Notes under the pieces: model-generated
Told to the model about the DNA's origin: nothing
The model's database searches: none
What the model saw: the letters and a program-made list of their open reading frames with translations, nothing else
DNA from: CAWDMW01 sp963803575
Lineage (GTDB): Bacteria > Pseudomonadota > Alphaproteobacteria > Rickettsiales > UBA998
Direction of reading: 5' to 3'
DNA: 64,000 nt
Assembly: GCA_963803575.1 (NCBI GenBank)
Contig: CAWDMW010000001.1
Coordinates: 186,001 to 250,000 of the forward strand
Translations under genes and position numbers: made by a program
In this document: piece after piece, positions 52,979-62,572 of the stretch
Position numbering within the stretch: position 1 is the first letter of the stretch
Layout of the letters: every line of letters starts with the position of its first letter

Positions 52979-54421
52979 ATGGCACAATCAGCTCTAATGA
53001 CGATGATGACGCGCATCATGCAAATGCCTGTGGCACGTGTTTCACTAAATCAACAAGGTCAAGGCAATACATCACTGGTCACGTCAGAAAATGCAAATGC
53101 AGATAACGCATTAGATTTTACCGCCATACTTGATGCGTTACGCCATCAGCCTTCTGTTGCTGTAACGGATAGATCTCCCACCGCTCAGCCACCAGACCTG
53201 CTGTCATTGGAACATATTGAATCATCCGCTGCATTGGAGCAGCTCTTGCAGCAATTTCTGTCTGTCATGCCTGAACTTACAGGTTATGGTACCCTGCCTG
53301 AAGGCATTATGCCGTCTAACACTACCTTACAACAGCAGCATGTTCCTTCCGATCATAATACTGTTCAGTGGCAGGAATCGCATATTGTCGCGATATCTGA
53401 ATTACATACCATGTTGCTCTCAGACAATGAGATACCTGAAAACCTTGAAACATTATTGCATCAGTTCATTGCATCATATACTGACAAGCATATTGATACT
53501 GATAATCTTCCTGTTACCATGACTCCTTTCCAGCCCGTGCAAAGTGAAGAAGTGCCAGTAACGTCAAATGAGATTGTTAATGACGAGTATGTTACGCCTG
53601 TTATTGAATCTCCTATACCTGCTCGCTTAACGCCTGCATCATCAGCCATAGCTTCACAGACGCAAACGCCACTTTCACCATTCATCAGCAATATACGAAC
53701 GGCTCTTCAGGCTCAAACCACAACACAAACTCAAGCACTTCCGCAACCACCCCGCCCCAATACGTATGGTGCTTTAGGGCATAGCGATGCGCCATCAATT
53801 TTACCGAAGAACATTGCGTTCTCAGCGGACGCGCTATCACCCTCAATACGACAAAACAATATTGAAATACCATTGAAGCAGATAGCATCATTTACAACGT
53901 CACAACACCATGGAACACCCGATATAACAGCGCAACCATCATCGTCACATACCATAGATAGCGGTTTGCAATTCAACGCACCAACTACACGGGCTGCAAA
54001 ACCTGCATATACCAGTCCGGCACAACAATTGTCCGTACATATCGCGCAATCCCGCACGGATGGTCAAGGGCGTGTTACCATTCAACTATATCCGGTAGAA
54101 TTAGGTAAAGTTGAAATTGATATGCATATTGATCTGGATGGTAATGCTGTCATGCGCGTCATTGCTGAGTCACGTGAAACCTATGAGTTACTTCGCGCGG
54201 ACAGAAGCACTCTTGAGAAAGCACTTGAGGATAGCGGGCTCACGATGGATAGTAACGATTTGGAGTTCAGCCATCGCGAGTCTGCTTCCGAAGATCAGGA
54301 GGATGCGAGCCTACCTTACCAAGCAGACGTGCAACAAGCAGACAAAGCACTAACCGATCAAGAATCGACGCAGCATTCACTACACTGGATCACCTCTACA
54401 GGGATCAATATCAGAGTGTAA
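52979..54421 (+). CDS. fliK: flagellar hook-length control protein FliK
   Basis: A 480-residue ruler protein that sets hook length and switches export specificity. The long middle is low in structure and rich in Gln, Thr, Pro and Ser. The C-terminal Flg_hook domain (about 355-445) reads VTIQLYPVELGKVEIDMHIDLDGNAVMRVIAESRETYELLRADRSTLEKALEDSGL, a very good match to FliK. It is the canonical FliK of the window; a second, more divergent protein lies next to flhG. Confidence 0.88.
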   Translation: MAQSALMTMMTRIMQMPVARVSLNQQGQGNTSLVTSENANADNALDFTAILDALRHQPSVAVTDRSPTAQPPDLLSLEHIESSAALEQLLQQFLSVMPELTGYGTLPEGIMPSNTTLQQQHVPSDHNTVQWQESHIVAISELHTMLLSDNEIPENLETLLHQFIASYTDKHIDTDNLPVTMTPFQPVQSEEVPVTSNEIVNDEYVTPVIESPIPARLTPASSAIASQTQTPLSPFISNIRTALQAQTTTQTQALPQPPRPNTYGALGHSDAPSILPKNIAFSADALSPSIRQNNIEIPLKQIASFTTSQHHGTPDITAQPSSSHTIDSGLQFNAPTTRAAKPAYTSPAQQLSVHIAQSRTDGQGRVTIQLYPVELGKVEIDMHIDLDGNAVMRVIAESRETYELLRADRSTLEKALEDSGLTMDSNDLEFSHRESASEDQEDASLPYQADVQQADKALTDQESTQHSLHWITSTGINIRV

Positions 54422-54432
54422 TTCTAACTTAC

Positions 54433-54690
54433 CTAAAAGGTCATATCGGCATCACCAAAGGAAATGTCGCCATTGAATCCAAACACCAAGTCACCATAGG
54501 TGAGTTCGGTATAGCTGCTATTGCTATAGACGGAAAAGTCGGAGAAGCTATTTAGTCCAGCAATGTTTGAGACATCAATCTTGTCCTGCCCCTGGGTGAA
54601 GTCACCAATATAATCCACGCCTGTGGCAACGGATGAATCAATGGATGAGAAGAAACGGAACACATCATTATCTCCCCCGCCTTTTTGCTT
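54433..54690 (-). pseudogene. C-terminal remnant of an RTX/serralysin-type protein
   Basis: A short minus-strand stretch, open through GGGDNDVFRFFSS and ending DADMTF. It matches the last segment of RTX proteins: GGDNDVF-type calcium motif followed by GVDYIGDFTQGQDKIDVSNIAGL, normally the end of a serralysin or hemolysin secretion domain. There is no start codon with a ribosome site; the only ORF start is a GTG at 54663. The frame runs into the tRNA-Leu region without further RTX repeats, so this is a truncated end left by deletion or insertion. Confidence 0.7.
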
Positions 54691-54731
54691 GCCATAGGCA
54701 AAAGGATATTGTAAATGGTAACATCCAACAT

Positions 54732-54816
54732 GCGGATGTGGTGGAATTGGTAGACACGCTAGATTTAGGTTCTAGTGCCGCGAGGCGTGGGGGTTCAAGT
54801 CCCTCCATCCGTACCA
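54732..54816 (+). tRNA. tRNA-Leu (TAG)
   Basis: 85 bases including an encoded CCA. The acceptor stem GCGGATG pairs with CATCCGT, the anticodon stem CTAGA/TCTAG encloses the loop TTTAGGT (anticodon TAG), there is a long variable arm TGCCGCGAGGCG typical of class II tRNA, and the T-arm is GGGGTTCAAGTCCCT. A prophage tail module begins 328 bases downstream, so it is a candidate integration site. Confidence 0.97.
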
Positions 54817-55143
54817 GAGAATTTAAAAAAACTGTTATTAAACAACGTTTTATCTAATGCTCTTTAAAAAAATACCCTATAATATACCCCCAACATGATT
54901 TGCTATAAATTTTGCATGTATTCCCCAGAGCAATCTACATAATGAATCTGGATTAGGAACGCCTAGTCTATGACGCGCTTTGTTCCTTATGCTTGCTACG
55001 TGCGGATAAGCCTCTTGGGCGGGGCGCGTCTCTAATTATGGCGAATTCGACTTGATTGGAAGATCAAGCGATCATACTTGTTAGCTAAACCAAAGCTCTG
55101 GTCACTCAACTAACGTGATTGGGCTTCTATGTAAGTTGTGCTA
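54817..55143. other. 327-bp interval without a gene, tRNA-Leu to prophage
   Basis: I see no credible ORF. The sequence has an interrupted repeat AGGAAC...GTTCCT (about 54955-54994) and a hairpin CTTGAT-TGGAAG-ATCAAG (about 55053-55070). It could hold a phage attachment region or small RNA, but no repeat of the tRNA 3' end is visible here and the other end of the element is outside the window. Confidence 0.3.
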
Positions 55144-55593
55144 TCACTGCCATGGCAGTTTATCTTTACGCGGCGCACGATCGCCAAACCACCAGCCAAG
55201 AGCGGCAGAAGCCATGAACAAGACTCCATCTGTTATCTGTTGACGCATATAATGATCATTATCATCTAAGCTATGCCATATGCGCCATACCAGCATTACA
55301 AGCATTACAGTTAATAGTGGTCTAAAAAATCTGAGAGCGTTATTCACCAATATGCTCGTCTCACCTATATTAGTGTCATGTTCATATGAACTTTTGCGGA
55401 TTTGAGCGTATGCAGCATGTTCAGCAAGTGCTTCTTCTTTTTCTGTTTCTATGTTTTCTATCTTTAATTGCTTTTCCAATAGCAAAAGCTCGTGCTGATA
55501 GTCTTTTCCTTTTTCATATATACCCAGCCATCTACCTATCCAAGAACCAATTCCGCCTATAAATACGCCTGCAAGTGCTTCTAATATTACCAT
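55144..55593 (-). CDS. holin-like phage membrane protein
   Basis: A 149-residue protein with an N-terminal hydrophobic segment (VILEALAGVFIGGIGSWIGRWLG), a charged coiled coil (about 30-75), and two C-terminal helices (FFRPLLTVMLVMLVWRIW, ITDGVLFMASAALGWWFGDRA), ending in a basic tail. This is the layout of three-helix phage holins of the HP1/3TM type. The ATG at 55593 overlaps the endolysin stop; an ATG 4 codons upstream is also in frame. It pairs with the M15 endolysin. Confidence 0.72.
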   Translation of the reverse strand: MVILEALAGVFIGGIGSWIGRWLGIYEKGKDYQHELLLLEKQLKIENIETEKEEALAEHAAYAQIRKSSYEHDTNIGETSILVNNALRFFRPLLTVMLVMLVWRIWHSLDDNDHYMRQQITDGVLFMASAALGWWFGDRAPRKDKLPWQ

Positions 55594-55970
55594 TTCTTCC
55601 CCCAAAATCTTGCCCTGCCTGTATCCACATGCAAAAACGTGTTGTAATAACCAAAACCTGTGAACCCTGTAGATTTGGCAGCGTCAGCAAGCAGGTGCCT
55701 GTCATGGCCATTCAAGCTTATGTCAAAGGCGCGTCCAAACTTGTGCAGGCTCAAAGGAGCGCCACCCACCCTCGCATTGTGCAGCGGGCTACGATATGCT
55801 GACGTAATAAAGATAGGCTGCCCAACCTTCTCACGTAGAGCGTCTAATAGGCTAACAGCAGAGTGATCTACAAGTAATGAACCATTGCCTTTGCAAGCTA
55901 GTTCAGCTGGTAAGAAATACACGTAAGGCCAGTGCTTCTTCTTTATTTCAGAATAATGAGAATATAGCAT
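55587..55970 (-). CDS. M15 family peptidase, phage endolysin
   Basis: A 127-residue D-Ala-D-Ala type metallopeptidase of the Peptidase_M15_3 group. The zinc site is SLHKFGRAFDIS (His76, Asp83) and FLHVDTG (His114); FITSAYRSPLHN precedes it. It has no signal peptide, consistent with release through a holin. Its stop overlaps the holin gene. It would cut peptidoglycan peptide stems at host lysis. Confidence 0.9.
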   Translation of the reverse strand: MLYSHYSEIKKKHWPYVYFLPAELACKGNGSLLVDHSAVSLLDALREKVGQPIFITSAYRSPLHNARVGGAPLSLHKFGRAFDISLNGHDRHLLADAAKSTGFTGFGYYNTFLHVDTGRARFWGKKW

Positions 55971-55983
55971 TGTTGGTCAGCCT

Positions 55984-56439
55984 CTACTTATTACTTGCAT
56001 GATATTTCAACTTATTGATTTCACCTCGGTTAGTATTGACGATTGTTTTCAAGTCGCTTAATGAAAGAGTCAGATTGGAGATAGAATTACGTAACGCAGA
56101 TGTTTCTTTTTCCAGATCTGAAAAACGCTCTAGCCTTCCACTTTGTACACCGCGAAGCTGAGCCACTTCGCTTTTAATGGGTTGAACGATATCTAGTGTT
56201 TCATCTTTTGTATGTCGTGGTGCCTCCAGTTTACGTTTAGAGTCTAGTACATCAACAGCCATGTGACGGTAGTCGCTTTGCAATGCGCTTAGCGATGACA
56301 ACATGGATATACAAAACCCAAATAAACTTACAATTCCTACGGTACATAGGCCGGTCATGATTTTAACAATCACATCACTAACAGGATTCTGTTTCTGCCC
56401 AAGATGGTTAATAATAACATCTAACTTATCATCACTCAT
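55984..56439 (-). CDS. coiled-coil membrane protein of the lysis region
   Basis: A 151-residue protein: a short N-terminal region, a transmembrane helix (about 25-45, MTGLCTVGIVSLFGFCISML), then a long heptad-rich helix (about 60-145). Type II membrane topology with periplasmic coiled coil resembles an i-spanin (Rz-like), but no sequence family is recognised and no o-spanin is seen. The ATG at 56439 is 3 bases after the upstream stop region; an earlier ATG adds 5 residues. Confidence 0.6.
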   Translation of the reverse strand: MSDDKLDVIINHLGQKQNPVSDVIVKIMTGLCTVGIVSLFGFCISMLSSLSALQSDYRHMAVDVLDSKRKLEAPRHTKDETLDIVQPIKSEVAQLRGVQSGRLERFSDLEKETSALRNSISNLTLSLSDLKTIVNTNRGEINKLKYHASNK

Positions 56440-56441
56440 TG

Positions 56442-56924
56442 CTAGAAATTCCATGCTCCCCGGAACGTCATATAGTGCATTACCAGCAATACATCTCCAC
56501 CCGTGAAGTTACTGCCGTTAGCTGTTAAAATAACATCTGTATTGGCAAAGAATGGGCGTGGAGTTATAATGCCGATATTGGTTGCATCGTTTGCAATACC
56601 AATAGTATCTCCAAATAATGCCGTATCGCCCGCAATGCCAATATCAAAGTCTGTTGCACCTGTGATAGCAGTGGTAACAAGCGTATGAATCCCAAACACC
56701 AGTGCACGGTCTGGTATTTGTAATGCCGTAGTAACAGTTCCACCTGAAAGCCCTATCTGGCTTACTTCTAATCGGTTTTTATACCAATATTCGCCACTAT
56801 CACGCTCTATGACAGATGTGGATAATAACCCATCAATATCTACAAATGCCTGATTAGCCGTCACCTCTTTCTGGGACTGACTCTGTTCTATAAGGGTGAT
56901 GTTAAAATTGTCTGTTTTGGTCAT
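56442..56924 (-). CDS. DUF2793-like phage tail-associated protein
   Basis: A 160-residue protein. The N-terminal block NITLIEQSQSQKEVTANQAFVDIDGLL follows the DUF2793 pattern (SQxQKxVTxNxA...D). The C-terminal part is beta-rich, Gly/Thr/Ile-rich (ITGATDFDIGIAGDTALFG), as in tail-fibre tips. DUF2793 genes often follow the GTA TIM-barrel gene. Possibly a receptor-binding or fibre component. Confidence 0.72.
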   Translation of the reverse strand: MTKTDNFNITLIEQSQSQKEVTANQAFVDIDGLLSTSVIERDSGEYWYKNRLEVSQIGLSGGTVTTALQIPDRALVFGIHTLVTTAITGATDFDIGIAGDTALFGDTIGIANDATNIGIITPRPFFANTDVILTANGSNFTGGDVLLVMHYMTFRGAWNF

Positions 56925-56932
56925 GGATTATA

Positions 56933-59900
56933 CTATAGATTTGCTTCGGCTGCTGTACCTCGTCCAATAACAGCAGATACCTGATATATTCTAACATCTA
57001 TACTGACTTGAAGTGTGCCAAAATCTGCGACTTGATCTGTAGCCTGATATATTACGGTTGACGTATTGCTGTTTATGGTTCGTACAACATCGCTGCCATC
57101 TATAATGTCGACTTCATAACGTTCTGATTCTTCGCCTAGTGGCACGTCGATACCGTCACGCCACTGTCCGTCTAGTCTAGTACGACGTATCCAACTGACT
57201 GTAATATTACCCGACCCATCTCGCTGTGCCGTGAGATGCACAGGGCTATAAGGTTTGAACTTATTTCCTTGATACGTGAACCCTAATTCATCTGTTGCAG
57301 CTAAAGTGGCGCCTACGCTAACAGGTTTATAGTGTCGAAGTAACCCAAAGGCCGATGTGGCCATATCCTGCTCAATAATAGCTGAATCAAGAAATATAAA
57401 CCTCTCACCTGCGACATGGTTATCAATCTGATGCTCAGTGCCAAGCCTACCGCGCAATAAGCGTGATAGTCTGTATTTATTCGCACTAACCAACGTAGCC
57501 GTTTGAAACTGAATAATCTCGTTACCACATAAACAGGCATTCGCACCATTGAGTAATGCTAGCTCGTTGACCGACTGTAGGCTCCCATTTATGATAGACA
57601 AATCAATTTGACTCTCATTATCCCACGTATTTGATTGTCTAGATGGTATTATGGATAAAACATTGCCAAGAATAGCCTCGCTATTTCCACTAGCAATCAC
57701 CGAGAAACTGTTGCCTCCTGATTCACCTCCATCGAAAGAACGATAGATAACTGCTCCACGCCAGTCCTCGCCAGTACCTGCAATACCCATACGTAGATTA
57801 CCTATAGTATCTGGTTCTCCTGGAAAAAGTGGTAAGTCTAATAATTCTAAACGTGTATCGGACAATAATACGCCCTGCACAGGGTTTGGTGTAGCCTGTC
57901 CTGGTTCAACATAAAAATCATAAGCAGATACATCTTCTGTTAAAGCCTTCATCTTCTGAATACCGGCACGACCGTACTGGCTGCTTACAACACGAACCTG
58001 ATGCGATACATTGCCAACAGTCAGTGTAACCACGTCACTAGCATCTATCGTCGCGTATTTTGGCGGTAAGGTAAACTCAAGGTAGTTACGTGCTACCCAC
58101 GTTGCATAAAGTGATTGCTCTGCTCGCCTACGCCCTTCAGCATCTGACATAACAATAGGAGCAGATACCCCAATCTTATCTATAGCATCTGTTACCTGTC
58201 TCTGTGCCGTCTGTGTAGTAGATAGAAAGCCAGAAGGGCGGTTGATGAACGTAATGTCAATTTGACGCGGTAGATCCAATTCCTGTTTTCGAGTAATGCT
58301 GGCTGTCACCGATACGTCGCCATTTTGCTGTGGCACAATATCTGCTTCGGGAATAGTGATAATCGATGTATTCCCCCGCTTGATGAACTTTAGCATTCCA
58401 TCTGATTCTGCAACGTCGAAGAAATAAAGCGATCGAAGCAGTTCAATATGACTACGTACTGTCGCACGGTTCTCAATGACAAATCCTTCAACAGGATCAG
58501 TAAGTGTAGATACGTCATAATCTGATGGCTCGTAACCAACCTGTTTTAGCAGGTCAGCTATAATAGCACCTAAACCGGATATACCGAACTTACCTGTTAC
58601 CCAGTGTCCTGTGCGCCAGTTATTACCATCCGCCCAAACATCCAGTAGGTCAGGGAAAAAAGGATACGGCCTTGCGTCCCATGTCCATAAAAACATATGT
58701 GGCACCAACTCATCATTTCCAGCCTGGGCATTCTTACTCTGCCAGAAGTCCAGTGTAGCTGCTACTGCATCGCGCTGAGCGAGATAGTCCACGCGACGCT
58801 TTGACCCCCTTGGATAGAAGGATTCCACTGAAGTAGGATCAACGAACACGTTAGGCTGATTAGCCGCTCCATCTACCGATGGAAACCCATATTCTGTAAA
58901 CCAGACAGGCTTCATCTTTGGTGTCCAGCCTGATGGATTAGAAATGTTTCCAAAATGGAAATGGCTGCTATTCCAGAACTGTTCTATATTCTTCCATGCA
59001 TAGGGTGATTGGCCGTCATCTGGTACATAACTGGTTTTTCCTGTGCGATTGACAGAATCCGCATAGAAATAGTCCCATCCCTCACCATTTTCCCAACCTT
59101 CTTTAATACGTGCCTGCGTAATATCTGTTTGATCAAGATCAGGTGTGAGAGGCATATAATTGTCAATGCCAATAAATGTTATATTAGGATCAGACCATAG
59201 GCTATCAAGATGATAATACCCTCCCGTGCTATGATACTCAGACCAGTCAGCGGCATAGGTAATCGGCATGGTAGGCATATCTGATCGTACAGATGCTGCA
59301 AGATTACGTAGTTCAGTGACTCCAGGATAATTATTGCTGCCAGCATCGTAAGTAGTAATACCGCGAAGCTCTGTGCCTATAACAAAAGCATCAATTTGCG
59401 CTGCTAAGCCTGAAAGCTGTGAATAGTGCCTGATAAAGGCGTTATATCCGTCAGTTCGTGTAAACCAGCTAGTGCACTCACTTGCAGATGCGGGAACAAG
59501 CCTACCGCGCCATGGCTTGGCGTCTTCACCTAGTTCTTCTCCCGTAGTATCAACCAAAGGCATAGGATAGAACAATACCTTCAGGCCTTCCTGCTTAAGG
59601 CGGGTACATAATTCCAAAATACTATGATCTGATGGTGTCCCACCATAGGTTACGCGACCATCCGAGAACACTTTGACTATCTGTGCATTATCACGTGTAA
59701 TGTTGCCTACCCTCCATTGTGTGGGCGTTACATCTGCTTGCAATGATGAAAACTCTACTTTGGGAATAACAGTACCAGTAGCCATATCTTTACTGGTGAT
59801 GAACCAGTTGACAATGATTGCAACCCATTCGAGATTAGGGAACGTTTTGAGCATTTGATCTACAGCAACATTAACGTTGGCCGTATCATCAAAATTATGC

Positions 59901-60685
59901 ATGTTTATTTTTTCACGCTTTCCGGATTGGTTCGGCGAATCGTTCGCATCCAACTCAACAGCAAACTTTTCAGCAATTGTAGTGCTGTAAACAAATTCTC
60001 CACTACCAGGAATAATCACGATATCTTTGACTAAATCCTCTACAGCAGGTTGCGGGCGTACAGGGCGTTTTACCTCAAACGTAAAATTAGGAATACGGTT
60101 ACCATAATCAGCAAGAGGAAAGTCTTCTATAACTACGTAGGCAACCCCTCGATAAGCAGGGGTTCCTCCTATACTTTGATAAGATTCTATAATTGACGAT
60201 GGATCCTGCGTATCACTTCCTAAGTGTACCTCATATTTGCCGATACCGCTTTCTAATGTTCTTGCGTCAAGCTTTTTACTGTCAGCCCATACACCCGTAA
60301 TGTCCTCTATTTCACCTTCGCACACGGCAATTGCTAGCGTTACGGTATAGTTATATGTTACACTGGTTTGGCTGGTTTTTTGCCCCCCACCACCTTTTCC
60401 TCCTCCGCTTACCGTTGTGGTTTCACGCACTTCAGTTTCCTTAATATCCTGACTCCATATAACATTTCCGCCGATACGGAAGCTGCCAAAAACTTGGGGA
60501 ATCATTTGTCCATAAGCCGAGGATTGCACTTTCAGATTATCAAGTTTTGCCCCGATTTGATCGGGTAGACGCTGCGTACTTCCAAACAGTGCAGAGTCAA
60601 TATATGACCCAAGCATATTTCCAAGATAACCACCTACCGGTCCAGCTATTGCGCTACCTGCGGCTGTGAGTACCAGCTGTGCCAT
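56933..60685 (-). CDS. GTA TIM-barrel-like tail host-specificity protein (g15 type)
   Basis: A 1250-residue tail-tip megaprotein. Segments: N-terminal Gly-rich helix (MAQLVLTAAGSAIAGPVGGYLGN), a baseplate-hub-like region (SSAYGQMIPQVFGSFRIGGNVIW), the GTA_TIM domain about 400-740 (LKVLFYPMPLVDT, IDAFVIGTELRGITT, ITYAADWSEYHS, VWFTEYGFPSVDGAANQPNVF), then the Phage-tail_3 region and C-terminal fibronectin-like end. The ATG at 60685 overlaps the upstream stop (TAATG); an earlier in-frame ATG would add 16 residues within the peptidase gene. Confidence 0.93.
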   Translation of the reverse strand: MAQLVLTAAGSAIAGPVGGYLGNMLGSYIDSALFGSTQRLPDQIGAKLDNLKVQSSAYGQMIPQVFGSFRIGGNVIWSQDIKETEVRETTTVSGGGKGGGGQKTSQTSVTYNYTVTLAIAVCEGEIEDITGVWADSKKLDARTLESGIGKYEVHLGSDTQDPSSIIESYQSIGGTPAYRGVAYVVIEDFPLADYGNRIPNFTFEVKRPVRPQPAVEDLVKDIVIIPGSGEFVYSTTIAEKFAVELDANDSPNQSGKREKINMHNFDDTANVNVAVDQMLKTFPNLEWVAIIVNWFITSKDMATGTVIPKVEFSSLQADVTPTQWRVGNITRDNAQIVKVFSDGRVTYGGTPSDHSILELCTRLKQEGLKVLFYPMPLVDTTGEELGEDAKPWRGRLVPASASECTSWFTRTDGYNAFIRHYSQLSGLAAQIDAFVIGTELRGITTYDAGSNNYPGVTELRNLAASVRSDMPTMPITYAADWSEYHSTGGYYHLDSLWSDPNITFIGIDNYMPLTPDLDQTDITQARIKEGWENGEGWDYFYADSVNRTGKTSYVPDDGQSPYAWKNIEQFWNSSHFHFGNISNPSGWTPKMKPVWFTEYGFPSVDGAANQPNVFVDPTSVESFYPRGSKRRVDYLAQRDAVAATLDFWQSKNAQAGNDELVPHMFLWTWDARPYPFFPDLLDVWADGNNWRTGHWVTGKFGISGLGAIIADLLKQVGYEPSDYDVSTLTDPVEGFVIENRATVRSHIELLRSLYFFDVAESDGMLKFIKRGNTSIITIPEADIVPQQNGDVSVTASITRKQELDLPRQIDITFINRPSGFLSTTQTAQRQVTDAIDKIGVSAPIVMSDAEGRRRAEQSLYATWVARNYLEFTLPPKYATIDASDVVTLTVGNVSHQVRVVSSQYGRAGIQKMKALTEDVSAYDFYVEPGQATPNPVQGVLLSDTRLELLDLPLFPGEPDTIGNLRMGIAGTGEDWRGAVIYRSFDGGESGGNSFSVIASGNSEAILGNVLSIIPSRQSNTWDNESQIDLSIINGSLQSVNELALLNGANACLCGNEIIQFQTATLVSANKYRLSRLLRGRLGTEHQIDNHVAGERFIFLDSAIIEQDMATSAFGLLRHYKPVSVGATLAATDELGFTYQGNKFKPYSPVHLTAQRDGSGNITVSWIRRTRLDGQWRDGIDVPLGEESERYEVDIIDGSDVVRTINSNTSTVIYQATDQVADFGTLQVSIDVRIYQVSAVIGRGTAAEANL

Positions 60686-61128
60686 TAGTAAACATCCGAA
60701 AATCTGTAATGGCCTACAAGCTGGCTTTTCCAACGTGCATCCATACGGGAAGCAATCACTTTACCAGCTGGCTGCGAGGCATGCGTGAATATCATCCAAT
60801 CATCATTGCAACGCGTCACGACACCACAATGCTGAGGCCATTGCTCAAAGGTGAATAGCAACACGTCCCCTAGATACCAATCACCACTAACAGGTACTAA
60901 CAGACGCTGTAAGTAGGATTCAAGTAATCCTTTTGCGGGTTCACGTGAATAGCCCTGCATGTCATGTTCTGCTAACAAGCTTCCATCATTTGACTGCAGC
61001 TCTAAGCTTTTGCAAATTTCTACAATAAGGCCGATACAGTCAATACCAGCGCGAACCCGCCCTTGGTGTTTGAACGGCACCAGTTCCCAATCTATGGCAA
61101 TATTGGCAATATCTTGCTGTAGAGTCAC
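60685..61128 (-). CDS. NlpC/P60 family phage cell-wall peptidase (g14 type)
   Basis: A 147-residue cysteine peptidase of the tail tip. The catalytic Cys31 is in AGIDCIGLI, His100 in WPQHCGVV, and a third polar residue near THAS (His116). Related to RcGTA g14, which locally degrades the host wall during DNA entry. It is coupled to the DUF2163 gene by a 4-base overlap and to the TIM-barrel gene by a one-base overlap. Confidence 0.9.
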   Translation of the reverse strand: MTLQQDIANIAIDWELVPFKHQGRVRAGIDCIGLIVEICKSLELQSNDGSLLAEHDMQGYSREPAKGLLESYLQRLLVPVSGDWYLGDVLLFTFEQWPQHCGVVTRCNDDWMIFTHASQPAGKVIASRMDARWKSQLVGHYRFSDVY

Positions 61129-61979
61129 CTGAATGTCCCAGATGTTTCATAGATTTTATCCTGACCTGGCAAATCGGGAAAACCACGAAAGTTCAAATAA
61201 TTGTTGAATTTGCTTTGACATGTCGTACCAGACTTATCGCAACCTGCTATAACGGTAAACGTGTCCCCGACACTTACGTTACGAGACATTGGCAATACCA
61301 ACTCCATAATAGCATCTGTGGAAAATTCTTTAACTTCCATCTTTGCGCCTGAGTTCCCTCCAGATATCCAAGTTACTTCGCCCCCTTTAAAGTAAGTAGA
61401 TAAGGTCACACCGCCGTTAGTAGCAAAAAGCTGGTTGCTTGTTACATTGGTAACTGTAACGACAGAGCTGGTAAAGCCTGATACATCGACACCACATTTT
61501 TCATCACCTAAAACCGCATCGCAGGATGGGCTGTATATGCGGCCTATATTTTGCGAAAGCTTTTGCGCCAAACCTCTTATCTCTGCTACAAACTGCCCTC
61601 GCTTAACATTAACTTCCCCGATCCAGCCGCGTTTAAGCACCATACGTCCTTGAGTTAAATCACGATAATTGATCATAAATATTTCTATTTCACTATAATC
61701 ATACAGTCCGGCCTGAATGTCTGCTTCAGTGATAGCACTATCGTTTAAAATGCCTGTAACATCCATATTATCTACAGACATATCATCACGCTGCTGAACA
61801 TCTGTAGGTTCAAATCCAGTTGCAGCCTTATAGTTTACTGATTCGTATAGGAGATCTCCATCATGGTCGGTAAATCCCATAACAGTATTATCTGTACGAG
61901 TTATCTTCCAACATGTGGCAAGAGTCAGGTTGCCACCTTCAAAGTGTGCTTTTAGATCAGAGCTAATGTTACGGCTCAT
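61125..61979 (-). CDS. DUF2163 phage tail protein (g13 type)
   Basis: A 284-residue protein with N-terminal LKAHFEGGNLTLATCWKITRTD, GFTDHDGDLLYESVNYKAATGFEPTDVQQ, and the DMSVDNMDVTGIL motif, the usual DUF2163 start. The C-terminal region contains a Cys-rich end (GCDKSGTTCQSKF...NFRGFPDLPGQD), typical of the phage BR0599 family. Tail-tip structural protein. Overlaps by 4 bases on both sides. Confidence 0.93.
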   Translation of the reverse strand: MSRNISSDLKAHFEGGNLTLATCWKITRTDNTVMGFTDHDGDLLYESVNYKAATGFEPTDVQQRDDMSVDNMDVTGILNDSAITEADIQAGLYDYSEIEIFMINYRDLTQGRMVLKRGWIGEVNVKRGQFVAEIRGLAQKLSQNIGRIYSPSCDAVLGDEKCGVDVSGFTSSVVTVTNVTSNQLFATNGGVTLSTYFKGGEVTWISGGNSGAKMEVKEFSTDAIMELVLPMSRNVSVGDTFTVIAGCDKSGTTCQSKFNNYLNFRGFPDLPGQDKIYETSGTFR

Positions 61980-62572
61980 ATACGAACCTCAACAACTGGA
62001 ATGTTCGACCACCGCCCAAGGGTGTCTGTTTCCATCATAATATCCATTTGGTCTGTGTCGAAGCGAACCGGAACATCAAATTCCGCATCTACGGTAATAA
62101 TGGTGCTGTTTGCAGGGGCAGATGTAAAAGTAATGATTCCTGTAGATGTATCGATAGCAATATTTGCGTCCGGCGTTCCATCAATATACGCGGTAACAGT
62201 GCCAGTAACAGGCTTAGTTATGATGCGATCTATAATAATACTTCCACTGCTATATTGCTTTTTTAACTGAAACTCTGTTGTAGAACTATCCCCAATACCA
62301 ATGTTGCCTGCAACTATACGATAATCCGACCAGTCTTTAAATCTGAACCCTACCGCCTTACCATAGCGTGCGCGATAAAACGCAATAAGAGTATCAATAT
62401 CGGTTTGTCCTTTGATTCCTGTGGCAATATTCCATCGTCCCTTTGCAACAGCCCAGTTAATACTGCGTTGCTCATGACCACTGAACGTTTTGATAATGTC
62501 TGTAGAGAACATAACTCCTCCCGTTGCGCCAAGAGCTATGTGTGAAGGGAACTGCACCTCAATAAATGACAT
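61976..62572 (-). CDS. DUF2460 phage tail protein (g12 type)
   Basis: A 198-residue protein. It starts MSFIEVQFPSHIALGATGGV and has SGHEQRSINWAVAKGRWNIATG and FRARYGKAVGFRFKDWSDYR-type segments (here FYRARYGKAVGFRFKDWSDY), diagnostic of the DUF2460/TIGR02217 family. Distal tail structural component. It begins directly at the tape-measure stop. Confidence 0.95.
   Translation of the reverse strand: MSFIEVQFPSHIALGATGGVMFSTDIIKTFSGHEQRSINWAVAKGRWNIATGIKGQTDIDTLIAFYRARYGKAVGFRFKDWSDYRIVAGNIGIGDSSTTEFQLKKQYSSGSIIIDRIITKPVTGTVTAYIDGTPDANIAIDTSTGIITFTSAPANSTIITVDAEFDVPVRFDTDQMDIMMETDTLGRWSNIPVVEVRI

Noticed and set aside
54471..54690. Intact small RTX gene
   Set aside because: No ATG or ribosome site, only the extreme C-terminal segment of the family is present, so it is treated as a remnant.
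54817..55143. Attachment-site duplication of tRNA-Leu
   Set aside because: No second copy of the tRNA 3' end is visible within the window; the element's far end is outside.
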